Of a DNA stretch of 64,000 nucleotides, positions 24,474 to 32,022 are shown piece by piece; position 1 is the stretch's first letter, and each line of letters begins with the position of its first letter. This stretch comes from SIG307 sp964609025 (GTDB lineage Bacteria; Bacillota; Clostridia; Lachnospirales; Lachnospiraceae), in NCBI GenBank assembly GCA_964609025.1, contig CAZSQM010000001.1:205987-269986 (forward strand). Reading direction: 5' to 3'. A program made the translations under genes and the position numbers. The notes under the pieces are model-generated. The model was not told where the DNA came from. It searched no databases and saw nothing but the letters and a program-made list of their open reading frames with translations.

Positions 24474-25961
24474 ATGAGCCAATCATTTCGTAAAGAACTT
24501 TTAGACCAGAACCGGGCTCCGATTTACGAGGCGTTAGAGCATTTTCGTCAAAAACGGGTGGTGCCCTTTGATGTTCCCGGGCACAAGCGCGGCCGCGGAA
24601 ACCCGGAACTTACGGAGTTTTTGGGACAGCAGTGCGTATCCATCGACGTCAACAGCATGAAGCCGTTAGACAACCTTTGCCACCCCGTTTCGGTTATCCG
24701 CGAAGCGGAGGAGCTTGCCGCACAGGCCTTTGGCGCCGCCCACGCCTTCCTTATGGTCGGCGGTACTACCAGCGCGGTACAAAGCATGGTATTAACGGCA
24801 TGTAAGCGGGGAGATGAAATCATTCTGCCCCGCAATGTACACCGGAGCGTCATTAACGCACTTGTTTTATGCGGCGCCATACCGGTTTACGTTAATCCGG
24901 AGGTAGACCACCGCCTCGGCATTTCGCTCGGCATGAAGCGGGAACAGGTAGAACGTGCGATTAAAGAGCACCCGAATGCGGTTGCCGTTCTGGTAAACAA
25001 CCCGACCTATTACGGCGTATGCTCCGACCTAAAAGAAATCGTCCGACTGGCGCACGAGCACCATATGCTCTGCCTTGCGGACGAAGCCCACGGAACTCAC
25101 TTTTATTTCGGCAAAGATTTGCCGGTTTCCGCTATGGCGGCCGGTGCGGATATGGCGTCCGTTTCCATGCATAAAAGCGGCGGAAGCCTTACCCAGTCCA
25201 GCTTTCTTCTCGCCGGTCCCAACATTAACGAGGGCTATGTAAGGCAGATTATCAACCTGACCCAGACCACCTCGGGCAGCTACCTGTTAATCAGCAGCCT
25301 TGATATCTCCCGCCGCAACCTTGCCCTGCGCGGAGAGAAGGTGTTTGACCAGGTGCGGCAGATTGCCGATTACGCACGGGCCGAAATCAATTCCATCGGC
25401 GGCTACTACGCCTTTGGCACGGAGCTTAGAAACGGCGATTCCGTTTTTGATTTCGACCCGATTAAGCTAAGCGTTCATACACTTGACATCGGTCTTGCCG
25501 GAATCGAGGTATACGACCTGCTGCGGGACGATTACGATATCCAGATTGAGTTCGGTGACATCGGAAATATTTTAGCGTACCTTTCCATCGGCGACCGGGT
25601 ACAGGAAATCGAACGTCTGGTAAGCGCCCTTGCGGAAATCCGCAGACGCTACCAACGCGACAAAACCGGTATGCTGACGCAGGAATATATTGCTCCTTTG
25701 GTGATTGCAAGTCCGCAGGAGGCGTTTTACGCCCGGAAAACCAGTCTTCCGCTGATGGAAACGGAGGGGCGGGTTTGCAGCGAATTTGTAATGTGCTATC
25801 CACCGGGCATTCCGATTCTTGCTCCCGGCGAAAAAATCACAAAGGATATTCTTGATTATATCCGATACGCCAAGGAAAAGGGCTGCAGCATGACCGGTCC
25901 GGAGGACCCGAAGATTGAGCACCTGAATGTACTTGCAGAGGTGACAAATAAAACGTATTAG
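24474..25961 (+). CDS. speA: arginine decarboxylase, PLP fold I (Orn/Lys/Arg decarboxylase family)
   Basis: Cytoplasmic PLP enzyme, 495 residues, that removes CO2 from a basic amino acid; arginine to agmatine is favoured because agmatinase is encoded two genes downstream. Start 24474 is chosen for the AAGGAG seven bases before it; the frame reads further upstream only through the leader terminator. Fold-I features: FDVPGHKRG at 32-40, the PLP aspartate and DEAH at about 203-206, and the Schiff-base lysine in SMHKSGGSLTQSS (K234). The compact length and the absent N-terminal wing domain fit the Bacillus SpeA type and not the large E. coli enzymes. First gene of speA-speE-speB-dehydrogenase-nspC. 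Lysine or ornithine specificity cannot be excluded. Confidence 0.85.
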   Translation: MSQSFRKELLDQNRAPIYEALEHFRQKRVVPFDVPGHKRGRGNPELTEFLGQQCVSIDVNSMKPLDNLCHPVSVIREAEELAAQAFGAAHAFLMVGGTTSAVQSMVLTACKRGDEIILPRNVHRSVINALVLCGAIPVYVNPEVDHRLGISLGMKREQVERAIKEHPNAVAVLVNNPTYYGVCSDLKEIVRLAHEHHMLCLADEAHGTHFYFGKDLPVSAMAAGADMASVSMHKSGGSLTQSSFLLAGPNINEGYVRQIINLTQTTSGSYLLISSLDISRRNLALRGEKVFDQVRQIADYARAEINSIGGYYAFGTELRNGDSVFDFDPIKLSVHTLDIGLAGIEVYDLLRDDYDIQIEFGDIGNILAYLSIGDRVQEIERLVSALAEIRRRYQRDKTGMLTQEYIAPLVIASPQEAFYARKTSLPLMETEGRVCSEFVMCYPPGIPILAPGEKITKDILDYIRYAKEKGCSMTGPEDPKIEHLNVLAEVTNKTY

Positions 25962-26018
25962 TAAAATGCAAACAATACACGGTGTCGAAACAGATACCGC
26001 AGCATACGGAGGACGCTC

Positions 26019-26870
26019 ATGGATTTATGGTTCAGCGAAAAACATACCCCGGATGTGAAACTCAGCATCCGCGTGAAAAAACAGCTTTTCTGCACAGAAA
26101 GCGATTATCAGCGAATTGATATTTTCGATAGCTGCGAATTCGGCCGTATTCTTTCTTTGGACGGAAACATTATGTTGACGGAGCGAGACGCGTTTATTTA
26201 CAATGAAATGATTGTCCACGTTCCGATGGCGGTTCACAAAGGGATTGAAAAGGTACTTGTCATCGGTGCCGGAGACGGCGGCGTTGTAAAGGAACTGACG
26301 CGCTATGAGCGTCTGAAACACATTGACCTTGTGGAGATGGACTCCATGGTGGTGGATGCCTGCCGGCAATACCTTCCGGGAAATACCTGCCAGTTAGACG
26401 ACAGACGGGTCTGCATTCACTACGAGAACGCCTTGAAATTCATGCGCTACTGTGAGAATGAGTACGACCTGATTATTGTGGATTCCAACGACCCTTACGG
26501 CCCGTCGGAAGGACTTTTTACCAAAGAGTTTTACGGCAACTGCTACAAGGCGCTGCGGGAGGACGGCATTATGGTAAACCAGCAGGGAAGCCCCTTTTAT
26601 AAACAGGACGCGGAGGCCATGCAGCGAAGCCATCAGCGCATTGTAGCCACCTTCCCTATCAGCCGGGTTTATCAGGCACACATTCCGACCTATGCCGCCG
26701 GATACTGGCTGTTCGGTTTTGCCAGCAAAAAGTACCACCCGCTTGATAATCTGAATGCCGACGAATGGAACAAGCTGCAGCTCAGAACCAAATATTATAC
26801 CACCAATCTGCATAAGGGCGCTTTTTATCTTCCGGCCTTCTTAGAGGAAATGTTGGAGGCAGTGGAGTAA
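26019..26870 (+). CDS. speE: spermidine synthase-family aminopropyltransferase
   Basis: 283 residues. The family transfers an aminopropyl group from decarboxylated AdoMet to putrescine. N-terminal beta domain (about 1-55), then the Rossmann-like core with VLVIGAGDGGVVKEL (about 79-93), the acidic VEMDSMVVDACR, and the catalytic-site block DLIIVDSNDPYGPSEGLF (about 150-167), where SpeE normally has (D/S)DP-GP. GGAGG lies before the ATG. It lies 57 bases after speA. No AdoMet decarboxylase gene is present in the window, so the donor would have to come from a gene elsewhere; the operon also encodes the carboxyspermidine-type route, making this enzyme's role unclear. Confidence 0.85.
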   Translation: MDLWFSEKHTPDVKLSIRVKKQLFCTESDYQRIDIFDSCEFGRILSLDGNIMLTERDAFIYNEMIVHVPMAVHKGIEKVLVIGAGDGGVVKELTRYERLKHIDLVEMDSMVVDACRQYLPGNTCQLDDRRVCIHYENALKFMRYCENEYDLIIVDSNDPYGPSEGLFTKEFYGNCYKALREDGIMVNQQGSPFYKQDAEAMQRSHQRIVATFPISRVYQAHIPTYAAGYWLFGFASKKYHPLDNLNADEWNKLQLRTKYYTTNLHKGAFYLPAFLEEMLEAVE

Positions 26871-26892
26871 AACAGCCTAATGATACAGGTTC

Positions 26893-26946
26893 CAACGAAA
26901 AGCAACAGGAAACAACGAAATCCAACAAAAACCAACGAAAACCAAC
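26893..26946 (+). repeat. 10-nt phased CAAC repeat array
   Basis: CAAC occurs at 26893, 26903, 26913, 26923, 26933 and 26943, exactly ten bases apart, in imperfect decamers of consensus (A/T)CCAACGAAA. The stretch is almost free of G and U on the transcript, so it should be unstructured. It fills most of the gap between speE and speB and ends 32 bases before the speB start. It may be a tandem decamer expansion, a protein-binding RNA track or a ribosome standby site. Confidence 0.6.
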
Positions 26947-26978
26947 ACTGAAAAACTACAATAAACGGAGGGTCTGCA

Positions 26979-27839
26979 TTGAAAAAGAACATAGAAACCT
27001 TCATCGGCTGCGATGCCGACTACGAGGAAGCCTCTCTCGTGCTGTTCGGCGCACCGTTTGACAGCACTACAAGTTACCGTCCCGGAACGCGCTACGGTTC
27101 CTCTGCCATACGACACGAAAGTTTTGGTCTGGAAACTTACAGCCCGTATCAGGACGAAGATCTGACCGACTACCGTATCTTTGATTACGGAGATTTGGAG
27201 CTTTGCTTCGGTTCTGCCGAATCTGCTCTGAATGATATCGAAATGCTTGCGGAACGGATTTTACGCGATCATAAGTTTCCGGTTCTGCTCGGCGGCGAAC
27301 ATCTGGTGACGCTCGGCGCGTTCCGTGCCGCCCTGAAAAAATATCCGAACCTCCACGTCGTTCACTTTGACGCACACACGGATTTACGGGATGATTATCT
27401 GGGCGCAAAATTAAGCCATGCCTGCGTCATACGGCGCTGTCATGATTTGCTCGGCGACGGAAGAATCCACCAGTTCTGTATCCGGAGCGGAGAACGGGAA
27501 GAGTTTCGCTTTGCCGCCGCCCACACAAACCTTCACAAGTTCGGCTTTGCGGGCTTAGAAGAAGCCTTGGCGCAAATCGGCAGCGCGCCCGTTTATTTTA
27601 CAATTGACTTAGACTGCCTTGACCCGTCGGCTTTTCCCGGCACCGGCACACCGGAGGCAGGCGGCGTAAGCTTTACGGAGCTTTTATCCGCTATTAAGGC
27701 TGTCTGTAAGGCAAATGTGATTGCCGCTGATGTAACCGAACTGTGTCCTATCCTTGATGCAAGCGGCGCAAGCACCGCGCTTGCGTGTAAAGTGGTACGG
27801 GAGCTGCTGCTTGCCATAGCCAAAAAGGAGAATCCCTAA
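26979..27839 (+). CDS. speB: agmatinase / ureohydrolase
   Basis: Mn-dependent ureohydrolase of 286 residues, hydrolysing agmatine to putrescine and urea. TTG start with GGAGG nine bases upstream. Metal ligands of the arginase fold are all visible: GGEHLVTLG (about 107-115), HFDAHTDLRDD (about 128-138), and TIDLDCLDPSAFPGTGTPEAGG (read in two parts, about 209-230). The ligand set is complete, so activity is expected. Its place after speA/speE supports agmatine as substrate; because the next two genes encode carboxyaminopropyl chemistry, aminopropylagmatine is an alternative substrate, as in the pathway described for cyanobacteria. Confidence 0.88.
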   Translation: MKKNIETFIGCDADYEEASLVLFGAPFDSTTSYRPGTRYGSSAIRHESFGLETYSPYQDEDLTDYRIFDYGDLELCFGSAESALNDIEMLAERILRDHKFPVLLGGEHLVTLGAFRAALKKYPNLHVVHFDAHTDLRDDYLGAKLSHACVIRRCHDLLGDGRIHQFCIRSGEREEFRFAAAHTNLHKFGFAGLEEALAQIGSAPVYFTIDLDCLDPSAFPGTGTPEAGGVSFTELLSAIKAVCKANVIAADVTELCPILDASGASTALACKVVRELLLAIAKKENP

Positions 27840-27882
27840 ATTTTAAAGCAGAAAAACAAAACAGCAGAAAAGAGGAGAAAAC

Positions 27883-29142
27883 ATGAGCAGAGTATTGATT
27901 ATCGGCTGCGGCGGCGTTGCCTCCGTAGCAATTCAGAAGTGTTGCCAGGTAAGCGAGGTATTTCAGGAAATCTGTATTGCCAGCAGGACAAAGTCCAAAT
28001 GCGACGCGCTTGCCGCAAAGCTTGCGGGAAAAACCGCTACCAAAATCACAACCGCGCAGGTAGACGCGGACAAAACCGACGAGGTCATTGCTCTGATTAC
28101 GCAATACAAACCGGACCTTGTAATGAATATTGCCCTTCCGTATCAGGACCTTACCATTATGGACGCCTGCCTTGCCTGCGGCGTAAACTACATGGACACC
28201 GCCAATTACGAGCCGGAAAACATCGACGACCCGGAGTGGCGCGCCGTTTATGACAAGCGCTGCAAAGAGGAGGGCTTTTCCGCCTATTTTGATTACTCCT
28301 GGCAGTGGGCTTACATGGAAAAATTTAAGAAGGCGGGTCTTACGGCACTACTCGGGTCCGGCTTTGACCCGGGCGTAACGCAGGCCTACTGCGCCTATGC
28401 CTTAAAGCATGAGTTTGACCGGATTGATACAATTGATATTCTTGACTGCAACGGCGGCGACCACGGCTATCCTTTTGCCACCAATTTCAATCCGGAAATC
28501 AATCTCCGGGAGGTTTCCGCACCGGGCAGCTATTGGGAAAACGGTCACTGGATTGAGATTCCGGCAATGAGCATTAAGAGAGAATATAATTTTGATGAAG
28601 TGGGACAGAAAGATATGTACCTCCTGCACCACGAGGAAATCGAATCCCTTGCGAAAAACATTCCGGGGGTAAAGCGTATCCGTTTCTTTATGACCTTCGG
28701 GCAGAGCTATCTGACCCACATGAAGTGTCTGGAAAACGTAGGAATGCTTTCTACCACACCGATTCTGTATGAAGGAAAGGAAATCGTTCCGATTCAGTTC
28801 TTAAAGGCACTTTTGCCGGACCCTGCCACCCTCGGTCCGCGCACCAAAGGGAAAACCAATATCGGCTGCATTTTTACCGGCGTCAAGGACGGACAGCCGA
28901 AATCCTACTACATTTACAACATCTGCGACCACGAGGAATGCTACAAAGAGGTGGAATCCCAGGCAATTTCCTATACCACCGGCGTTCCTGCCATGTGCGG
29001 CGCCCTGATGCTGCTCACGGGAAAGTGGAACAAGCCGGGCGTTTACACGGTAGAGGAATTTGACCCGGACCCGTACATTGCGGCATTGGATAAATATGGA
29101 CTGCCTCATCGGGAGAACTATGCACCGGTACCGGTAGAATAA
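27883..29142 (+). CDS. carboxynorspermidine/carboxyspermidine dehydrogenase, saccharopine dehydrogenase family
   Basis: 419-residue NAD(P)H-dependent enzyme that condenses aspartate semialdehyde with a diamine and reduces the imine to a carboxylated polyamine. An N-terminal Rossmann motif VLIIGCGGVASVA (about 3-15) is followed by NIALPYQDLTIMDACLACGVNYMDT (about 86-110, read in parts) and GFDPGVTQAYCAYA (about 161-174), characteristic of the saccharopine dehydrogenase/CANSDH family. AGAGGAG precedes ATG. It lies directly before nspC, its usual partner, which makes the CANSDH assignment stronger than lysine metabolism. The acceptor could be putrescine, diaminopropane or agmatine. Confidence 0.85.
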   Translation: MSRVLIIGCGGVASVAIQKCCQVSEVFQEICIASRTKSKCDALAAKLAGKTATKITTAQVDADKTDEVIALITQYKPDLVMNIALPYQDLTIMDACLACGVNYMDTANYEPENIDDPEWRAVYDKRCKEEGFSAYFDYSWQWAYMEKFKKAGLTALLGSGFDPGVTQAYCAYALKHEFDRIDTIDILDCNGGDHGYPFATNFNPEINLREVSAPGSYWENGHWIEIPAMSIKREYNFDEVGQKDMYLLHHEEIESLAKNIPGVKRIRFFMTFGQSYLTHMKCLENVGMLSTTPILYEGKEIVPIQFLKALLPDPATLGPRTKGKTNIGCIFTGVKDGQPKSYYIYNICDHEECYKEVESQAISYTTGVPAMCGALMLLTGKWNKPGVYTVEEFDPDPYIAALDKYGLPHRENYAPVPVE

Positions 29143-29242
29143 AACGGAGCGGACATTTTCATTTGCGCTTTCGTATGTGAAAACTCCGGACAACGCCGTC
29201 GTTCCATCTTATTATTATACCGGTCAGAAAGGATACACTACC

Positions 29243-30421
29243 TTGAACAAAAACTTGATTCAACACCGCCTGCTTTCCTCCGGGCTTCCGACCCCGTGCT
29301 ATATTCTGGATGAGGAAAAGCTGATGGAAAACGGAAAACAATTGAAACAATTACAGGATGAAACCGGCTGTAAAATCCTGCTTGCCCAAAAGGCATTCTC
29401 TAACTACAACCTGTATCCGGTTCTCGCACCCTACCTTGCGGGAACCGAGGCGAGCGGACTATTCGAGGCCAGACTCGGTGCCGAGGAAATGTCCGGAAAA
29501 GAATGTCATGTATTCTGTGCCGCTTACCGTGAGGAAGACTTTGACGAACTGCTGCTTTATGCCGACCATATCGTATTTAACAGCCCTGCACAATTAAAAA
29601 AATTCGGTGTCCGTGCCAAAAATGCCGGAAAAGAAATCGGACTTAGGATTAACCCGGAATGCTCTACGCAGGAAGGACATGCTATCTACGACCCTTGTGC
29701 GCCGGGAAGCCGTCTGGGGACTACCCTCGCTCAGTGGCAGACAGAAATGACACCGGAGTACAGTTCTCTCCTTGACGGGCTCCATTTCCATACCTTATGT
29801 GAGCAGAATTCCGATGCATTAGAGCAAACCTTGTCTGCTTTGGAAGAAAAGTTTGGGTTTATTCTTAAAAATGTGAAGTGGCTGAATATGGGCGGCGGAC
29901 ATCACATTACCCGCCCGGACTACGACATTGCGCGATTGAAAAGATGTATCCGGCATATGCAGGATACTTATCATTTAGAAATTTATTTGGAACCGGGGGA
30001 AGCGGTTGCACTAAATGCCGGTTATCTCCTGACCCGTGTGTTGGATATCGTAAAAAACGGGGACACAACCATTGCCATTCACGATATGTCTCCGGCGTGC
30101 CATACCCCGGATGTGATTGAGATGCCGTACCGTCCGCCGCTTTTTGCTTCCGGTAAGGCGAAGGAAAACGCCTATACCTACCGTCTTGCGGGCCCTACCT
30201 GCCTTGCAGGCGATGTGGTCGGAGATTACAGCTTTAAGTCACCGCTTTCCATCGGTGACTATCTTCTCTATGAAGATATGGCTATTTACTCCACCTGTAA
30301 AAACAACACCTTTAACGGAATGCCTCTTCCCGATATCTGGGCTGCAACGCATGACGGAACCTACAAGCTTTTAGCACATTTCGGATATGAGGATTTTAAA
30401 TACCGGCTGGGCAGTAAGTGA
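29243..30421 (+). CDS. nspC: carboxynorspermidine/carboxyspermidine decarboxylase
   Basis: PLP enzyme of the alanine-racemase-fold decarboxylase group, about 392 residues. It removes the carboxyl group from carboxy(nor)spermidine to give (nor)spermidine. TTG 29243 is preferred, with AAAGGA before it; a GTG at 29177 is in frame but lacks a site. Features: TPCYILDEEKL at the start, the PLP lysine in ILLAQKAFSNY, HFHTLCEQ, the glycine-rich WLNMGGGHH, EPGEAVALNAG, and the late GPTCLAGDVVGDY with the catalytic Cys. Last gene of the operon; an intrinsic terminator follows 24 bases later. Confidence 0.9.
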   Translation: MNKNLIQHRLLSSGLPTPCYILDEEKLMENGKQLKQLQDETGCKILLAQKAFSNYNLYPVLAPYLAGTEASGLFEARLGAEEMSGKECHVFCAAYREEDFDELLLYADHIVFNSPAQLKKFGVRAKNAGKEIGLRINPECSTQEGHAIYDPCAPGSRLGTTLAQWQTEMTPEYSSLLDGLHFHTLCEQNSDALEQTLSALEEKFGFILKNVKWLNMGGGHHITRPDYDIARLKRCIRHMQDTYHLEIYLEPGEAVALNAGYLLTRVLDIVKNGDTTIAIHDMSPACHTPDVIEMPYRPPLFASGKAKENAYTYRLAGPTCLAGDVVGDYSFKSPLSIGDYLLYEDMAIYSTCKNNTFNGMPLPDIWAATHDGTYKLLAHFGYEDFKYRLGSK

Positions 30422-30444
30422 AAAGAATACCAATGTGGAGCAAA

Positions 30445-30468
30445 AAAGGTCGTAGCTTTACGACCTTT
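30445..30468. terminator. bidirectional terminator between nspC and the Rpn-like gene
   Basis: Perfect 10-bp stem AAAGGTCGTA / TACGACCTTT with loop GCTT. T-rich sequence follows on the plus strand, and an A-run (T on the minus strand) precedes it, so it serves both convergent genes. Confidence 0.85.
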
Positions 30469-30498
30469 CTTGTTACTGCAAATTTCAGAATTTCTGCT

Positions 30499-31557
30499 TT
30501 AATAATATTTTAAAACATCCTCGCGTGTTACTTCCCTATATATTTCATTTTTAATCACCAGGGCATAAAGGGCATCAAAATCATCTACCAGATTTTTCAA
30601 AGTATGAACTACTGCAGCCAAGCCCTCTTCTATGCCTTGTTTCATGCCTTGTTCCATGCCTTGTTCCATGCCTTGTTTCATGCCTTGTTCCATGCCTTGC
30701 TGTATGCCTTGTTGTATGCCTTGCTGTATGCCTTGTTCCATGCCACGTCTGGTAACCTCTTCTTCCATCCAAAGACTTATATTACACATAATTTGAAACC
30801 CTCCTTCCATTTCAACAGATGTTTGGATATCATAATCCCGTTCCAGTATAGCTTCCTTTTCTTTCGGTTTTAATCCGGTAGAAAATAGAGTAGCCAACAT
30901 TCCATGTAAACGATTCCCTTTAACGGCATCTTTCTCGTCCCCTAAACAAATTATCACCACTTCCATCAAATCATACCTTGGATCTTTTCCAAGATGTCCA
31001 TACAGTTCCTTTTTTGCAATATGATACTTTGTGATTGTATATGCGGCGTATTTCGGAGCGTTCATACAAATCCAAACGGAATACACCTTTTTGATGTCAT
31101 TATAAAAAGGCGGTCTAAATTCCGTGTTATACTGTGCGGAAAGCATTCGCGCATCATAAAAAATACCTCGAGTCACCAAATCATACCGTCCCGGGATATA
31201 GTTATTTTGTGCCTCTACATTAATAATGACCTTGACCCGCCTCTTATCCGGTGTCACAGCATGGAAACGAATATCGTAGAAGATTTCTCCTTCCTTCACA
31301 GAAGTACCTTCCTTTGGCAGCCCGGTAATTGCCTCCGGTGTACCTCCCGGACGCACCGGAACCAGAGAAACTTCCGGCATCCCTTCAATGCAGTTTCGAA
31401 TTTCTTCAATCGAAAACCCTTTAAATTCCTCCATCGTATACTGCATAATCCATGCAAGTATTGTTTTGTCACTTAAAATCTTTTTTGCCTCTGCATCGTA
31501 CCTATCCCTGCAATTATTTGCCTCCAATGTTTCGGCAATATACGTTTTTTTCTTCAT
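30499..31557 (-). CDS. Rpn-family PD-(D/E)xK nuclease / transposase-like protein
   Basis: 352 residues of the recombination-promoting nuclease (Rpn/YhgA-like) group. The nuclease core is about 40-240: FYDIRFHAVTPDK, then VKVIINVEAQNNY gives the D...E-x-Q form of the PD-(D/E)xK site, followed by GRYDLVTRGIFYDARML and YSVWICMN. The C-terminal 90 residues carry a repetitive Gly-x-x-Gln tract (GMEQ, GIQQ and GMKQ units, about 265-310) from nine 12-bp DNA units, then an amphipathic end. Family members promote recA-independent recombination, and in E. coli they act as phage-defence toxins kept in check by short internal translation products. Several in-frame ATG codons within the repeat could serve such starts here (inference). 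Confidence 0.7.
   Translation of the reverse strand: MKKKTYIAETLEANNCRDRYDAEAKKILSDKTILAWIMQYTMEEFKGFSIEEIRNCIEGMPEVSLVPVRPGGTPEAITGLPKEGTSVKEGEIFYDIRFHAVTPDKRRVKVIINVEAQNNYIPGRYDLVTRGIFYDARMLSAQYNTEFRPPFYNDIKKVYSVWICMNAPKYAAYTITKYHIAKKELYGHLGKDPRYDLMEVVIICLGDEKDAVKGNRLHGMLATLFSTGLKPKEKEAILERDYDIQTSVEMEGGFQIMCNISLWMEEEVTRRGMEQGIQQGIQQGIQQGMEQGMKQGMEQGMEQGMKQGIEEGLAAVVHTLKNLVDDFDALYALVIKNEIYREVTREDVLKYY
30631..30744 (-). repeat. 12-bp coding minisatellite in the Rpn-like gene
   Basis: About nine tandem copies of a 12-bp unit (CATGCCTTGTTC and variants on the plus strand) encode Gly-Met/Ile-x-Gln repeats. Changes of copy number keep the frame, so the tract can vary in length without inactivating the gene. 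Confidence 0.85.
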
Positions 31558-31772
31558 TCATCCTCCCATTTCTAGCATAACTGCTTTTTTCTTTGGCGTC
31601 AAGTATTACAAAAAAATTATTATATGGAATCCTGCGGCAGAACGTGCCGATGAAATAAGAACAACACCATCTGATGTCGTATGTTTAGTATAGCATTTAC
31701 AGAAAGAATATGCAAGGAAATTTTGGCAGTTTTCACAAGCTAATGGGCCTTTTTTAAAAACAGTAAACAGCA

Positions 31773-31808
31773 ACTGCCCTCCCGATAGAAACCTATCGGA
31801 AGGGCAGT
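31773..31808 (-). terminator. hairpin downstream of the large repeat protein
   Basis: ACTGCCCT-C-CCGATAG pairs with CTATCGG-A-AGGGCAGT around AAAC. It lies beyond the decayed tail of the 979-residue protein on the minus strand. The U-tract is interrupted, so it is probable and not certain as a terminator. Confidence 0.55.
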
Positions 31809-31884
31809 GCTTAAAAGAAAACTCTTTCTTGATTACATTTTGATACTATTAAGAATACTCCTAACGGTGTAAGCAGTATACTTC

Positions 31885-32022
31885 CTAGTTGGCGTCATTT
31901 AAAACAACCTTAATTGTGTAAGTACCGAATGCCTCTGCACTCAGTGTCAAAGTTTCATCCATTACCAAGGAAGTATTTGCCGGAATCGCAATCGTTACGA
32001 TCTTCCGGAACTGCGCCTCCCG
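31885..32022 (-). pseudogene. out-of-use C-terminal tail after the stop of the repeat protein
   Basis: Directly after the TAG stop (32023-32025), the same frame runs 45 codons without stop, including VTIAIPANTSLVMDETLTLS and GTYTIKVVLNDAN, to TAG 31885. The first bases after the stop also read VAGGAVPE in another frame, like the linker VEGGATP of the upstream module. I infer that frameshifting mutations cut off a former C-terminal domain. Confidence 0.5.

Noticed and set aside
30631..30744. Possible CRISPR array
   Set aside because: 12-bp tandem units without spacers, in frame within a gene.
30604..30873. Plus-strand frame encoding repeated His-Ala-Leu-Phe units
   Set aside because: It is the reverse shadow of the 12-bp coding repeat in the Rpn-like gene and has no ribosome binding site.
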